38,592 bases of DNA. Origin: CAZKWY01 sp964556655. Lineage in GTDB: Bacteria > Patescibacteriota > Minisyncoccia > Portnoybacterales > UBA2143. The DNA is taken from the NCBI GenBank assembly GCA_964556655.1, contig CAZKWY010000006.1, positions 1 through 38,592 on the forward strand. The letters run 5' to 3'. Positions 31,909 to 38,592 of this stretch are shown here, in pieces; position 1 is the stretch's first letter, and each line of letters begins with the position of its first letter. A program made the position numbers and the translations under genes. The notes under the pieces were generated by a model that did not search any database, was not told where the DNA came from, and saw nothing but the letters and a program-made list of their open reading frames with translations.

Positions 31909-33547
31909 TAATCTTCGTTATCTCTCCTCCCGGCCAATGTTTTTTGAATTGATCAAAAATTCCCTCTGTTTCTTTTAGAGAGACTATGGCTAGGGAAGGA
32001 GCCTTAATTTTTAACTGTCCATTTTCATCTTCGACTAAATAATTTATTTCAGTATCTTTAGCTTTTGCTTGGAAAATAATGGTTTGGACGGGCATAGGCA
32101 GGCCGTCTCTTTCGTATTCTACCATAACGTCCTCTTCATTGGCGATGACATATTTTTTGGTTTCTTTCGGTAATTCGCTTAGCGAATTAGCCAGGCCTAT
32201 CAAATCTTGGCGAAAAGCTTTCCGGGTATGAGCATTTTCTCCCCACTCATAAAAATATTTATGATAATTAGTAACAGCAGGATGGATAAGCAAAAGGACA
32301 ATAATGAAAGGAGCAATTTTTTTATCAAGCTGTCTCATTTTTTCAAAAAGCCAAAACAATCCTACGGCAGCAAAAATGTAAACAGCAGGGATAACGCCGA
32401 CAGAGCGGAGAGCATAAGGCAGGTCTTCGGCAGTTAAAATAGAAGGCAGGAGCATAATCCCAAACCAGCTTAACAGAAAAAGAGGCGCTAAAAGTTCGTC
32501 CCATCTTATCTTCCCCATTTGTTTTCGCCAGCTGGTAAAAAAGCGGCACAGGGAAATAATTGACAAAATTAACCCTAGGGCAAAAAGCGCGCCGGTAGAC
32601 CAGGCAAGCTGGGGATCGCCTGCGTAGTTATGTCGCCAATTCCCATCACCGACAAAATGAAACATTCCTAAAGCCTTGAGCGAGCTTTCTCCGAGTTTTT
32701 TCAAAGGTTCTTCTGCCCCCAAGACAGAAACTCCGCTAGCTTTGCCTAGAAAATCCTGCGGATTTTGTAAAAAATAAACGCCGATAGGCAAAGCTAGAAT
32801 AATAATTATGGCTAGAAAAACATCTACCTGCCACCAGCCTGCCTTAAGGTAGGTTTTTTCAAATAGCCAAGACCAAGTTATTTTTCTCGGCCGGTTATTT
32901 TGCCAATAATAAATAGCTTTAATCAAAAGCACTATTGCCAAAAGCAAAACGGCCATTCGAAAAGCGATATAGGTATAAAATCCTAGACCGAAGAATATGC
33001 CGGCCCAGACGTAGTTGAAAAATTTATTAGTTCTAAAGCCACGAAAAAGAAAATAAAAGGAAAAGCAAAGCAGGAAAGGAACCATAATCGCCCGAAAACC
33101 AATACGGCTAAAGTTGGTGTGCCAAAAAGAGACAGCTAGGAAAAAGCTGGCTAAAATAGGGATCATTTGCGTTTTGATGCTGTAAGGATGATGCTTGTTC
33201 CATAATTTCATAATTTCCTTGGCCAAGAGATAGATGCCTAAAACAGTAAAAGCGCCAAAAAAGGCGCTGACAATTCTTAATGACCATGCGGCCGGACCAA
33301 AGATTTTAAAGCTTAAAGCGATGAGCCAGACAAACAGACCTTCTCGCCCGTTATTGTCGGGGTAAAATATTTTAAAATCGTTTTTTTCTAAGCTAGCAAG
33401 AGCATCATTGCCGTTAATCGCTTCACCTGGATAAAGGCCGGGCGGGATAACATCAATCTGCCAAAATCTAAAAAAAACCGCTATGGCTAAGACGGCCAAG
33501 AGAATAAGCAGAGGGTGGTATTTTCTAGCTATTTTAATTTCCTCCAT
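31871..33547 (-). CDS. GT39-like integral membrane glycosyltransferase
   Basis: A 558-aa protein with about 10-11 helices. The first external loop has PPGLYPGEAINGNDA at 35-49, where E42 occupies the usual acidic position; then NGREGLFVWLIAL, a common pattern of GT39-like (dolichyl-phosphate-mannose-type) enzymes. The C-terminal soluble part (about 440-558) is a small alpha/beta domain. First gene of a two-gene minus-strand unit with a good promoter at 33613-33642. Probably works with the downstream gene on the same glycan or on parallel substrates; neither substrate can be named. Confidence 0.8.
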   Translation of the reverse strand: MEEIKIARKYHPLLILLAVLAIAVFFRFWQIDVIPPGLYPGEAINGNDALASLEKNDFKIFYPDNNGREGLFVWLIALSFKIFGPAAWSLRIVSAFFGAFTVLGIYLLAKEIMKLWNKHHPYSIKTQMIPILASFFLAVSFWHTNFSRIGFRAIMVPFLLCFSFYFLFRGFRTNKFFNYVWAGIFFGLGFYTYIAFRMAVLLLAIVLLIKAIYYWQNNRPRKITWSWLFEKTYLKAGWWQVDVFLAIIIILALPIGVYFLQNPQDFLGKASGVSVLGAEEPLKKLGESSLKALGMFHFVGDGNWRHNYAGDPQLAWSTGALFALGLILSIISLCRFFTSWRKQMGKIRWDELLAPLFLLSWFGIMLLPSILTAEDLPYALRSVGVIPAVYIFAAVGLFWLFEKMRQLDKKIAPFIIVLLLIHPAVTNYHKYFYEWGENAHTRKAFRQDLIGLANSLSELPKETKKYVIANEEDVMVEYERDGLPMPVQTIIFQAKAKDTEINYLVEDENGQLKIKAPSLAIVSLKETEGIFDQFKKHWPGGEITKINGFQAFQFQVNR

Positions 33548-33598
33548 GCTCTTTTTGAGAACGCTGAATGATTAAGATCGAAAATAAAAAAACAATAA

Positions 33599-33663
33599 TT
33601 TTGTCCACTTCTATTTTATCACAAATTAAGTTATAGTATCAATTAAAGAAAGTGTGGACAAAA
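33599..33663. promoter_or_regulatory. inverted repeat flanking a divergent promoter region
   Basis: TTTTGTCCAC (33599-33608) and its exact complement GTGGACAAAA (33654-33663) lie 45 bp apart, one near the predicted start site of the minus-strand operon and one upstream of its -35. This is a plausible operator pair or looping site. TTGTCCACA also differs from a DnaA box at one base. Confidence 0.4.
33613..33642 (-). promoter_or_regulatory. promoter of the GT39-like operon
   Basis: On the minus strand TTGATA (33642-33637), 18-bp spacer, TAAAAT (33618-33613). Leader of about 58 nt to ATG 33547. Confidence 0.6.
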
Positions 33664-33666
33664 CCC

Positions 33667-33707
33667 AAGGACTGTTATTCTAGGACAGTCCTAGAATGAC
33701 AGTCCTT
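33667..33707. repeat. 41-bp palindromic repeat (20-1-20)
   Basis: Left arm AAGGACTGTTATTCTAGGAC (33667-33686), centre A, right arm 33688-33707 complementary at 19 of 20 positions, the exception being a T/C difference that still pairs as G-U. It lies 8 bp before the start codon at 33716, so it would form the 5' leader of that gene. No T-run follows on either strand, so it is not a terminator here. Confidence 0.85.
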
Positions 33708-33715
33708 AAAGGATT

Positions 33716-34069
33716 ATGGTCGGGAATTACAAAATATTAGCTAAAGATATTTTTCTAGATGTAATCTGGGAGATTCTATATTTCCCAGTATGGTGGTACA
33801 GTCAGGGGCTGAAAAAAACTTTCTCTTTTTGCTGGAGGAAAATAAAAAGCGGGTGGCAGGCGCTTGCTTTATCTATTTTTTTAGCCAATTTTTTTAAGCC
33901 GATGTACGGTCAGCGCGGTTGGGACGTCTATTTTCTTAGTTTTTTCGCGCGTTTTTGGCATATTCTATTCCGATTAGTAATTATGGCTTTCTGGCTGACT
34001 TTTTGGCTGGCAGTTATGGTTCTCTGGCTAATCCTGCCATTTTGGACCATCGGCCAGCTTTTCGCATAA
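33716..34069 (+). CDS. small multi-spanning membrane protein next to the ClpC-like gene
   Basis: A 117-aa, Trp/Phe-rich protein. The N-terminal 40 residues look interfacial (FLDVIWEILYFPVWWYS), then hydrophobic stretches at about 48-60 and 82-115 (LFRLVIMAFWLTFWLAVMVL). It ends 3 nt before the AAA+ gene, so co-translation and a joint role at the membrane are likely. A 41-bp palindrome sits in its leader, and AAAGGA lies just before the ATG. The family is not recognised. Confidence 0.65.
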   Translation: MVGNYKILAKDIFLDVIWEILYFPVWWYSQGLKKTFSFCWRKIKSGWQALALSIFLANFFKPMYGQRGWDVYFLSFFARFWHILFRLVIMAFWLTFWLAVMVLWLILPFWTIGQLFA

Positions 34070-34072
34070 TTT

Positions 34073-36685
34073 ATGTCTCAGAATGTTTTTAAAAAAGATC
34101 ATCTTACTTTTTCTCCGGAATTAGGGCTTTTAAGAATCAGTCAGAGAAAAATAAGACGTTTTTTGGGATGGATTTTTTACGGCTTTTTAATTTTAGTCGC
34201 TCTTTACGGGCTTTTAAATCTTTTTTATTTTCTCGTTCTGTTTTTTTCTGATTCAAGAGAAGACGCTTTTGCGTTTTGGGAAATTTTTAACCTTTCTCTT
34301 TTATCAGAGATGATTCTTTTCTACATTTGGCAAAGAAAAAAAGAAAGAGTTAAAAAAATCAACCCTCAAGAGCATGCTCTATCGGCTGAGAAGGGCGGCC
34401 AGATAGAAGTTTCTAATTTTTTAGACGATTCGGCCAAAAAAGCATTGGAAAAGGCCTGGCTTTTATGCCATCGCAAAGGATATCATTATTTACGTCCGAT
34501 TCATCTCTTCGCTTCTTTTTTAGGAGAGGAAAATTTTAACAAAATTTTAAAAAGATTAGACTGTCAGCCGAAAAAAGTATCCGAGAAGACGAATCGTATT
34601 TTAGGAAGCGTTTCTTTCTTCCCAGAATCAGAAAAAGGGGCAGGCGCGGTTAGTCCGGAAGTTTCTTCTGATTTTAAAGAAATCTTTTTTGATGCCTATC
34701 TTTTTTCTCTAAAGCAGGAAGATTCTCAAATAAGTTCTTTGGATATCTTATGGGCGATTAGTCAGCAGGATAATTTGGTAGGAATGATCTTTGATGAGTT
34801 TGGCATCAGTTCGGAAGAAATTGCCATGATAGTGGAATGGGCCTATTTAGAAGGCGTCATAGAAAAGAGAGAAAAGGAATTTTTCTGGAAACGTCTTTTC
34901 AAACCTAAAGGAAAAATGAACCGCTCCATGACCGCGGCTCTGACCCCACTCTTGGACAAAATCAGTATAGATATGACTTATCTTGCCAAAGAAGGGCAGT
35001 TCGAAATGATTATTGGCAGGGAAAAGGAAATAGAGGAGATTTTTGACTATTTTAGTACTGGCCGGTCGGGTCTTGTTTTGGTGGGCGAAAGCGAAGTGGG
35101 CAAAAAAGCAGTGGTTAAAAAACTGGCACAGTTGATGGTGGAGGAAAAAGTTCCCCGCTTCCTAAAAGACAAAAGATTGGTTAAGCTTGAACTAGGCAGT
35201 TTGGTGGGATTGTCAGAATCGAGGCAAAAGGGAGAAGAATATTTGAAACAGGTTCTTTTCGAGGTGGCGCGCGCCGGCAACATTGTTTTAGTGGTGGAAA
35301 ACGCTGATCGAATTGTGGGCTTAAAAAGCCAACCGGGCGGTTTAGACTTTTCTGAAATTTTGGCTTCTGGCTTGGAAGGCGGCAAGTTCTTTTTTATCGG
35401 CACTTCTTCAACAGAAAAGCATTCCCTTAAGATAGAGCACAGCTCACTAGGCCATCTTTTAGGCAAAGTGGCTGTAGTTGTTCCGCCAAGAGAAACTCTC
35501 TGGCAGGTTTTAGCGACCAAAGCCTTTCTTATTGAACAAGAGTTGAAAATAGTTTTTTCTGCTGACGCTCTTGTTCATGCGATAGATTTAGGAGAACGTT
35601 TTTTCTATGGCAAATCACTGACCGCACGGGCAATGGACCTATTGGTGGAAGCGGGCTATTTGGTTAGGCGTCAGCGTGGCAAGGGATCGTTGGTCAAAGA
35701 TAGCGATGTAATTAGTCTTGTTTCGCAAAAGGCAGAAATCCCCCTTGGCCAGTTGCAAGAGCCGGAAAGAGAAAAGCTTCTTCAATTAGAAAGTCTTATT
35801 CATCAAAGAATGGTTGATCAAGAAGAAGCAGTCAAGGCAGTGGCTGATGCCTTGCGGCGCAGTCGTCTTCACGACAAAGGACGGGAAAGAACTATTTGTA
35901 ATTTTCTTTTTGTTGGTCCGACTGGCGTAGGTAAGACCGAGCTGGCTAAAACTCTTTCTCGCGTCTATTTTGGCGATGTCAAAAAAATGATTCGGCTGGA
36001 TATGTCAGAATATCAAGAGAAGAGAAGCCTTCGCCGTTTAGTAGGCCTTAGAACTGACCAAGGGACAGTAAAAGGTTTTTTGACAGAGGCGATTAAGCGC
36101 CAGCCTTACGCCTTGCTTCTTTTAGATGAAATTGAAAAAGCGCATCCTGATATTCTAAATGTTTTTTTGCAAGTTATGGATGATGGAAGGATGACAGACG
36201 CTTCCGGAGAGACGATTAATTTTTCTAATGTCATCCTCATAGCTACTTCTAACGCCGGGACGCAGTTTGTTCAAGATGAAATAAAAAAAGGTCTTTCCTA
36301 TCAGAAAATTTTTGACGAGCTAAAAAACAATATTCTTTTAGAATTTTTTAAGCCGGAATTTATCAACCGTTTTGACAGAGTCGTTCTTTTTAAAGTCTTA
36401 GCCATGGATCAGATAGCGGAAATTGCTAAAATCTTTTTAAGAGAAGTTAGGTCGCAGATAGAAAGCAAGGGTATAATCTTGGAAGTAGAAAGAGAAGCCT
36501 TGGAGGAGCTGGCGCAAGCGGGCTACGATCCTCTTTACGGAGCGCGTCCTTTGCGAAGGGTTATTCAAGACAAAGTAGAAGATGTTTTAGCTCGTCTTTT
36601 TCTAGAAGGCAAACTAGAAAGGCGCGATAAAGCAATCTTAAGAAAAGGTCTTGTTTTTGAAATAATTAAAGGTCCTAAGATATAA
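34073..36685 (+). CDS. membrane-anchored ClpC-like AAA+ protein with an inactive first AAA domain
   Basis: 870 aa. Two membrane helices (about 30-58 and 67-85), a Clp-N domain (117-255, ALEKAWLLCHRKGYHYL), then two AAA domains. AAA1 is degraded: Walker A GESEVGKK (338-345, Thr lost), Walker B VLVVEN (405-410, catalytic Glu now Asn), no arginine finger and no KYRG-type pore loop. AAA2 keeps GPTGVGKT (615-622), LLLLDE (681-686), TSN (725-727), NRFD and GARPLRR, but its pore loop lacks the GYVG Tyr, reading RTDQGTVKG. No ClpP-binding LGF/VGF tripeptide and no long M domain are visible. The order is ClpC-like, but it is unlikely to feed ClpP and may be an ATP-driven membrane remodeller or scaffold. 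Separated by 3 nt from the membrane gene upstream and 2 nt from gtrA. Confidence 0.88.
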   Translation: MSQNVFKKDHLTFSPELGLLRISQRKIRRFLGWIFYGFLILVALYGLLNLFYFLVLFFSDSREDAFAFWEIFNLSLLSEMILFYIWQRKKERVKKINPQEHALSAEKGGQIEVSNFLDDSAKKALEKAWLLCHRKGYHYLRPIHLFASFLGEENFNKILKRLDCQPKKVSEKTNRILGSVSFFPESEKGAGAVSPEVSSDFKEIFFDAYLFSLKQEDSQISSLDILWAISQQDNLVGMIFDEFGISSEEIAMIVEWAYLEGVIEKREKEFFWKRLFKPKGKMNRSMTAALTPLLDKISIDMTYLAKEGQFEMIIGREKEIEEIFDYFSTGRSGLVLVGESEVGKKAVVKKLAQLMVEEKVPRFLKDKRLVKLELGSLVGLSESRQKGEEYLKQVLFEVARAGNIVLVVENADRIVGLKSQPGGLDFSEILASGLEGGKFFFIGTSSTEKHSLKIEHSSLGHLLGKVAVVVPPRETLWQVLATKAFLIEQELKIVFSADALVHAIDLGERFFYGKSLTARAMDLLVEAGYLVRRQRGKGSLVKDSDVISLVSQKAEIPLGQLQEPEREKLLQLESLIHQRMVDQEEAVKAVADALRRSRLHDKGRERTICNFLFVGPTGVGKTELAKTLSRVYFGDVKKMIRLDMSEYQEKRSLRRLVGLRTDQGTVKGFLTEAIKRQPYALLLLDEIEKAHPDILNVFLQVMDDGRMTDASGETINFSNVILIATSNAGTQFVQDEIKKGLSYQKIFDELKNNILLEFFKPEFINRFDRVVLFKVLAMDQIAEIAKIFLREVRSQIESKGIILEVEREALEELAQAGYDPLYGARPLRRVIQDKVEDVLARLFLEGKLERRDKAILRKGLVFEIIKGPKI

Positions 36686-36687
36686 TT

Positions 36688-37122
36688 ATGCTTAAAAAAC
36701 TCATAAACCAATTTGGCAAGTTTGCTATCGTGGGAGGGATTAATACGGGAGTCGATTTTACCGTTCTTAATATTTTAATGTGGCTGACAGGCATTGCCAG
36801 CGGCCGTTATATCATTGTTTTGAACGCTATTTCTTTTTCCGTGGCCGTAGTTAACAGTTATTTTTGGAATAAATTTTGGACTTTCAAGGCAGAAAAAACT
36901 TCGCCTACTAAACAACTCACCGGAGAATTTTTCCAATTTATCGCCGTAAGTTTGATTGGCATAGCCATTAACAGCATTACTGTTTATGTGATGACCACCT
37001 TTGTTTCTTCTCCTGTAGAGATTCACGATCAATTGTGGGCAAATGTGAGCAAGGTTTTCGCCACAGGCCTTTCTCTTGTCTGGAATTTTATTGGTTATAA
37101 GCTTTTTGTTTTCAGGAGATAA
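36688..37122 (+). CDS. GtrA-family membrane protein
   Basis: A 144-aa, four-helix protein. Family pattern: FGKFAIVGGINTGVDFTVLN at the start, ISFSVAVVNSYFWNKFWTF in the second helix region and LVWNFIGYKLFVFR at the end. GtrA-like proteins are thought to flip or carry polyprenyl-phosphate sugars across the membrane, which fits the GT39-like enzymes nearby. It starts 2 nt after the AAA+ gene. Confidence 0.88.
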   Translation: MLKKLINQFGKFAIVGGINTGVDFTVLNILMWLTGIASGRYIIVLNAISFSVAVVNSYFWNKFWTFKAEKTSPTKQLTGEFFQFIAVSLIGIAINSITVYVMTTFVSSPVEIHDQLWANVSKVFATGLSLVWNFIGYKLFVFRR

Positions 37123-37195
37123 CTTTATTCTTTAAACTTTTTTCTTAGAGGGGGTCTGATTAAAAAGGCGGCCCTCTTTAATATTAAGCTATCCT

Positions 37196-38305
37196 ATGTC
37201 AAACCAAGTCCTCTATCGTAAATATCGTCCGCAGAAATTTTCAGAAGTGGTTAACCAAGAGCCGATTGTTAGAACTATTACTAATGCCTTAAAAATGGAT
37301 AAAGTAGCTCATGCCTATCTTTTTACTGGCCCGCGCGGTACTGGTAAAACAACTATCGCCCGACTGCTGGCCAAGGCTATTAACTGCCAGCGCAAGAAAG
37401 AGCATGAACCTTGCGGCAAATGTCCGGCTTGTCTGGAAATCAGTCGGGGCCATTCTTTGGATTTGATTGAAATAGATGCCGCTTCTAATCGCGGCATTGA
37501 CGAGATAAGGGAATTGCGCGAAGGGATTAAATTCAGTCCTAGCCGTCTCTCTTTTAAGGTTTTTATCATTGATGAAGTCCATCAGCTGACCAAAGAAGCC
37601 TTTAACGCTCTTTTAAAAACCCTCGAGGAGCCTCCCGCTCACGCTATTTTTATTTTAGCTACTACGGAGATACATAAAGTTCCGCAGACCATTATTTCCC
37701 GCTGTCAAAGATTTGATTTTAAAAAAATTCCTTTGGATAAAATCGTTGGCCGGCTCTCTTGGATAGCTAGGCAAGAAAAAGCAGCAATAGACAAAAAAGC
37801 TTTAGAGCTGGTTGCTTTTAATGCGGGCGGTGCTGTCCGTGACGCAGAAAGTCTCTTGGGCCAGATTATCTCCATTCAAGATAAAGAAATAACGTTAGAA
37901 GAAGTGCGCGATTTTTTGGGAGTGACCGATATGGGAGCGGTGCAGGAGCTGGTGGGGCATTTTTTGAAAAGACAAGCTGGCGCTGCTATTGATCACTTGA
38001 ATAAAATAGCTAATGGAGGCTATGATCTTGGCCAGTTCAATAAATCTTTAGTCAATTATCTGCGTGAGATGATGATTTTAAAGACGGGCAACAAAACTTC
38101 TCTTTTTGCCGCAGAATTGACTGAAGAACAAATAAGTGCCATGATGGGATATGCCGAAAAATTCAGCATGGAAGAATTAGTAAAAATAGTGCGCTTATTC
38201 ATTGAGGCAGGTAATGAAACAAAGTCTTCTGATCTTCCCCAATTGCCTTTAGAACTAGCAATAGTAGAGGTTTGTGAAGATAAGACTAGGGCAGCCGAAA
38301 ATTAA
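37196..38305 (+). CDS. dnaX: DNA polymerase III subunit gamma (short DnaX)
   Basis: A 369-aa clamp-loader ATPase. Walker A GPRGTGKT at 45-52, a four-Cys zinc site (C64, C73, C76, C79), Walker B KVFIIDEVHQL, sensor ATTEIHKVPQTIISRCQRF and the collar domain to about 360. The tau-specific domains that bind DnaB and the polymerase in E. coli (643 aa) are absent, so this is gamma-like only. A TAATAT (37179-37184) lies 11 nt before the ATG and may be a -10. The tRNA gene follows 13 bp after the stop. Confidence 0.95.
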   Translation: MSNQVLYRKYRPQKFSEVVNQEPIVRTITNALKMDKVAHAYLFTGPRGTGKTTIARLLAKAINCQRKKEHEPCGKCPACLEISRGHSLDLIEIDAASNRGIDEIRELREGIKFSPSRLSFKVFIIDEVHQLTKEAFNALLKTLEEPPAHAIFILATTEIHKVPQTIISRCQRFDFKKIPLDKIVGRLSWIARQEKAAIDKKALELVAFNAGGAVRDAESLLGQIISIQDKEITLEEVRDFLGVTDMGAVQELVGHFLKRQAGAAIDHLNKIANGGYDLGQFNKSLVNYLREMMILKTGNKTSLFAAELTEEQISAMMGYAEKFSMEELVKIVRLFIEAGNETKSSDLPQLPLELAIVEVCEDKTRAAEN

Positions 38306-38318
38306 AATAGATAATCAT

Positions 38319-38390
38319 TGGGGAGTAGCCAAGTGGTAAGGCACATGGTTTTGGTCCATGGACGCGCAGGTTCGAATCCTGCCTCCCCAG
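38319..38390 (+). tRNA. trnQ: tRNA-Gln (anticodon UUG)
   Basis: Complete 72-nt cloverleaf. Acceptor TGGGGAG (38319-38325) with CTCCCCA (38383-38389), discriminator G38390; D stem GCC/GGC; anticodon stem CATGG/CCATG with loop TTTTGGT, anticodon TTG at 38351-38353; 5-nt variable loop; T stem GCAGG/CCTGC with TTCGAAT. The following bases are CAA, so the CCA end is not encoded. Confidence 0.95.
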
Positions 38391-38430
38391 CAATATCGGA
38401 CTTTGGGCGTAGAAACCGCCCATTTGTCGC

Positions 38431-38586
38431 TTACTTACGCCATTTTTCAAAGGTTCTAACCTTTGATGAATATTCCTGACCTCTTGAGCCGCTTTTTCTA
38501 TCAGAAGAAGCGGTTTTGGTATTTGAATGCTTAATTTCTTGGCAGGTACCCCAAAATTCAGACAACATATTGTATACTGAAGGCAT
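38431..38586 (-). CDS. candidate small protein, possibly partial
   Basis: A minus-strand frame of 51 codons from ATG 38586 to TAA 38431, open upstream to the window edge. The product is polar and basic (ends VRTFEKWRK) with no known domain. It overlaps a good plus-strand terminator at 38489-38517, so it may be a chance frame. Confidence 0.25.
   Translation of the reverse strand: MPSVYNMLSEFWGTCQEIKHSNTKTASSDRKSGSRGQEYSSKVRTFEKWRK
38489..38517 (+). terminator. Rho-independent terminator after dnaX-tRNA-Gln
   Basis: CCGCTTTTTCT (38489-38499), loop ATC, AGAAGAAGCGG (38503-38513) with one G-U pair, then TTTT. Two smaller hairpins precede it (GGGCG/CGCCC near 38405-38421 and CAAAGG/CCTTTG near 38448-38465). 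Confidence 0.7.
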
Positions 38587-38592
38587 AAGAAT

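Noticed and set aside
36681..36686. Perfect TATAAT just before the gtrA ATG
   Set aside because: It is only 1 nt from the start codon and overlaps the stop codon of the AAA+ gene, so it cannot be a -10 for gtrA.
37147..37180. AGAGGG/CCCTCT hairpin between gtrA and dnaX
   Set aside because: Six-bp stem, 19-nt loop and a weak T-tract; possible terminator but not convincing.
1..38592. CRISPR array, insertion sequence, prophage or toxin-antitoxin locus
   Set aside because: No regularly spaced direct repeats, transposase, integrase or phage structural genes were seen.

Overview
The window looks like a contig from a Candidate Phyla Radiation bacterium (Patescibacteria, Parcubacteria-like). The evidence is a moderately AT-rich, tightly packed gene set in which core proteins are unusually short: RpoB 1077 aa, LysRS 425 aa, DnaX 369 aa without a tau tail. 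Other pointers are many small membrane proteins of unknown function, membrane-anchored regulators or ATPases, and almost no Shine-Dalgarno (SD) sequences in front of housekeeping genes. This is inferred from protein character; there is no rRNA to confirm it.

Layout. 1-880 is an AT-rich edge with a partial minus-strand membrane protein that runs off the left end and a sharply GC-rich terminal ~60 bp. 880-4860 holds an HTH-plus-transmembrane protein and an O-antigen-ligase-like membrane protein fused to TPRs. 5085-15511 is a plus-strand information-processing block: rpoB, rpoC, ftsK, recA. 15588-19460 is a minus-strand block: def, fmt, ychF, then rpsF, ssb, rpsR from their own promoter. 19499-22091 holds small membrane proteins, a 145-aa unknown protein, thpR and a WecG/TagA-type glycosyltransferase. 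22186-25394 is mreC, mreD and a class B PBP2 (cell-wall elongation). 25419-28502 is greA, lysS, serS. 28553-30117 holds a zinc-ribbon protein, an FtsQ-like POTRA protein and a small membrane protein. 30106-33547 is two overlapping multi-spanning GT39/PMT-like glycosyltransferases on the minus strand. 33716-37122 is a small membrane protein, a membrane-anchored ClpC-like AAA+ protein and a GtrA-family protein. 37196-38390 is dnaX and tRNA-Gln(UUG).

Themes. Envelope building is prominent: O-antigen-ligase-like protein, WecG/TagA, MreC/MreD/PBP2, FtsQ, two GT39-like enzymes and GtrA, which together suggest polyprenyl-linked sugar assembly. The best candidate for an undescribed system is the 33716-36685 pair. 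Its ClpC-type ATPase has two N-terminal membrane helices, a first AAA domain that has lost its catalytic residues, and no aromatic pore-loop residue in either AAA domain, and it is encoded 3 nt after a partner-like membrane protein. Two non-coding themes also stand out. A family of near-perfect palindromes (core GGACTGTC/GACAGTCC, typically 20-1-20) is scattered through intergenic gaps. Several promoters place the expected transcription start at or within a few nt of the start codon (mreC, thpR, rpsF), implying leaderless mRNAs, while a few small orphan proteins instead have near-perfect SD sequences.

No CRISPR array, insertion sequence, prophage or rRNA was seen.
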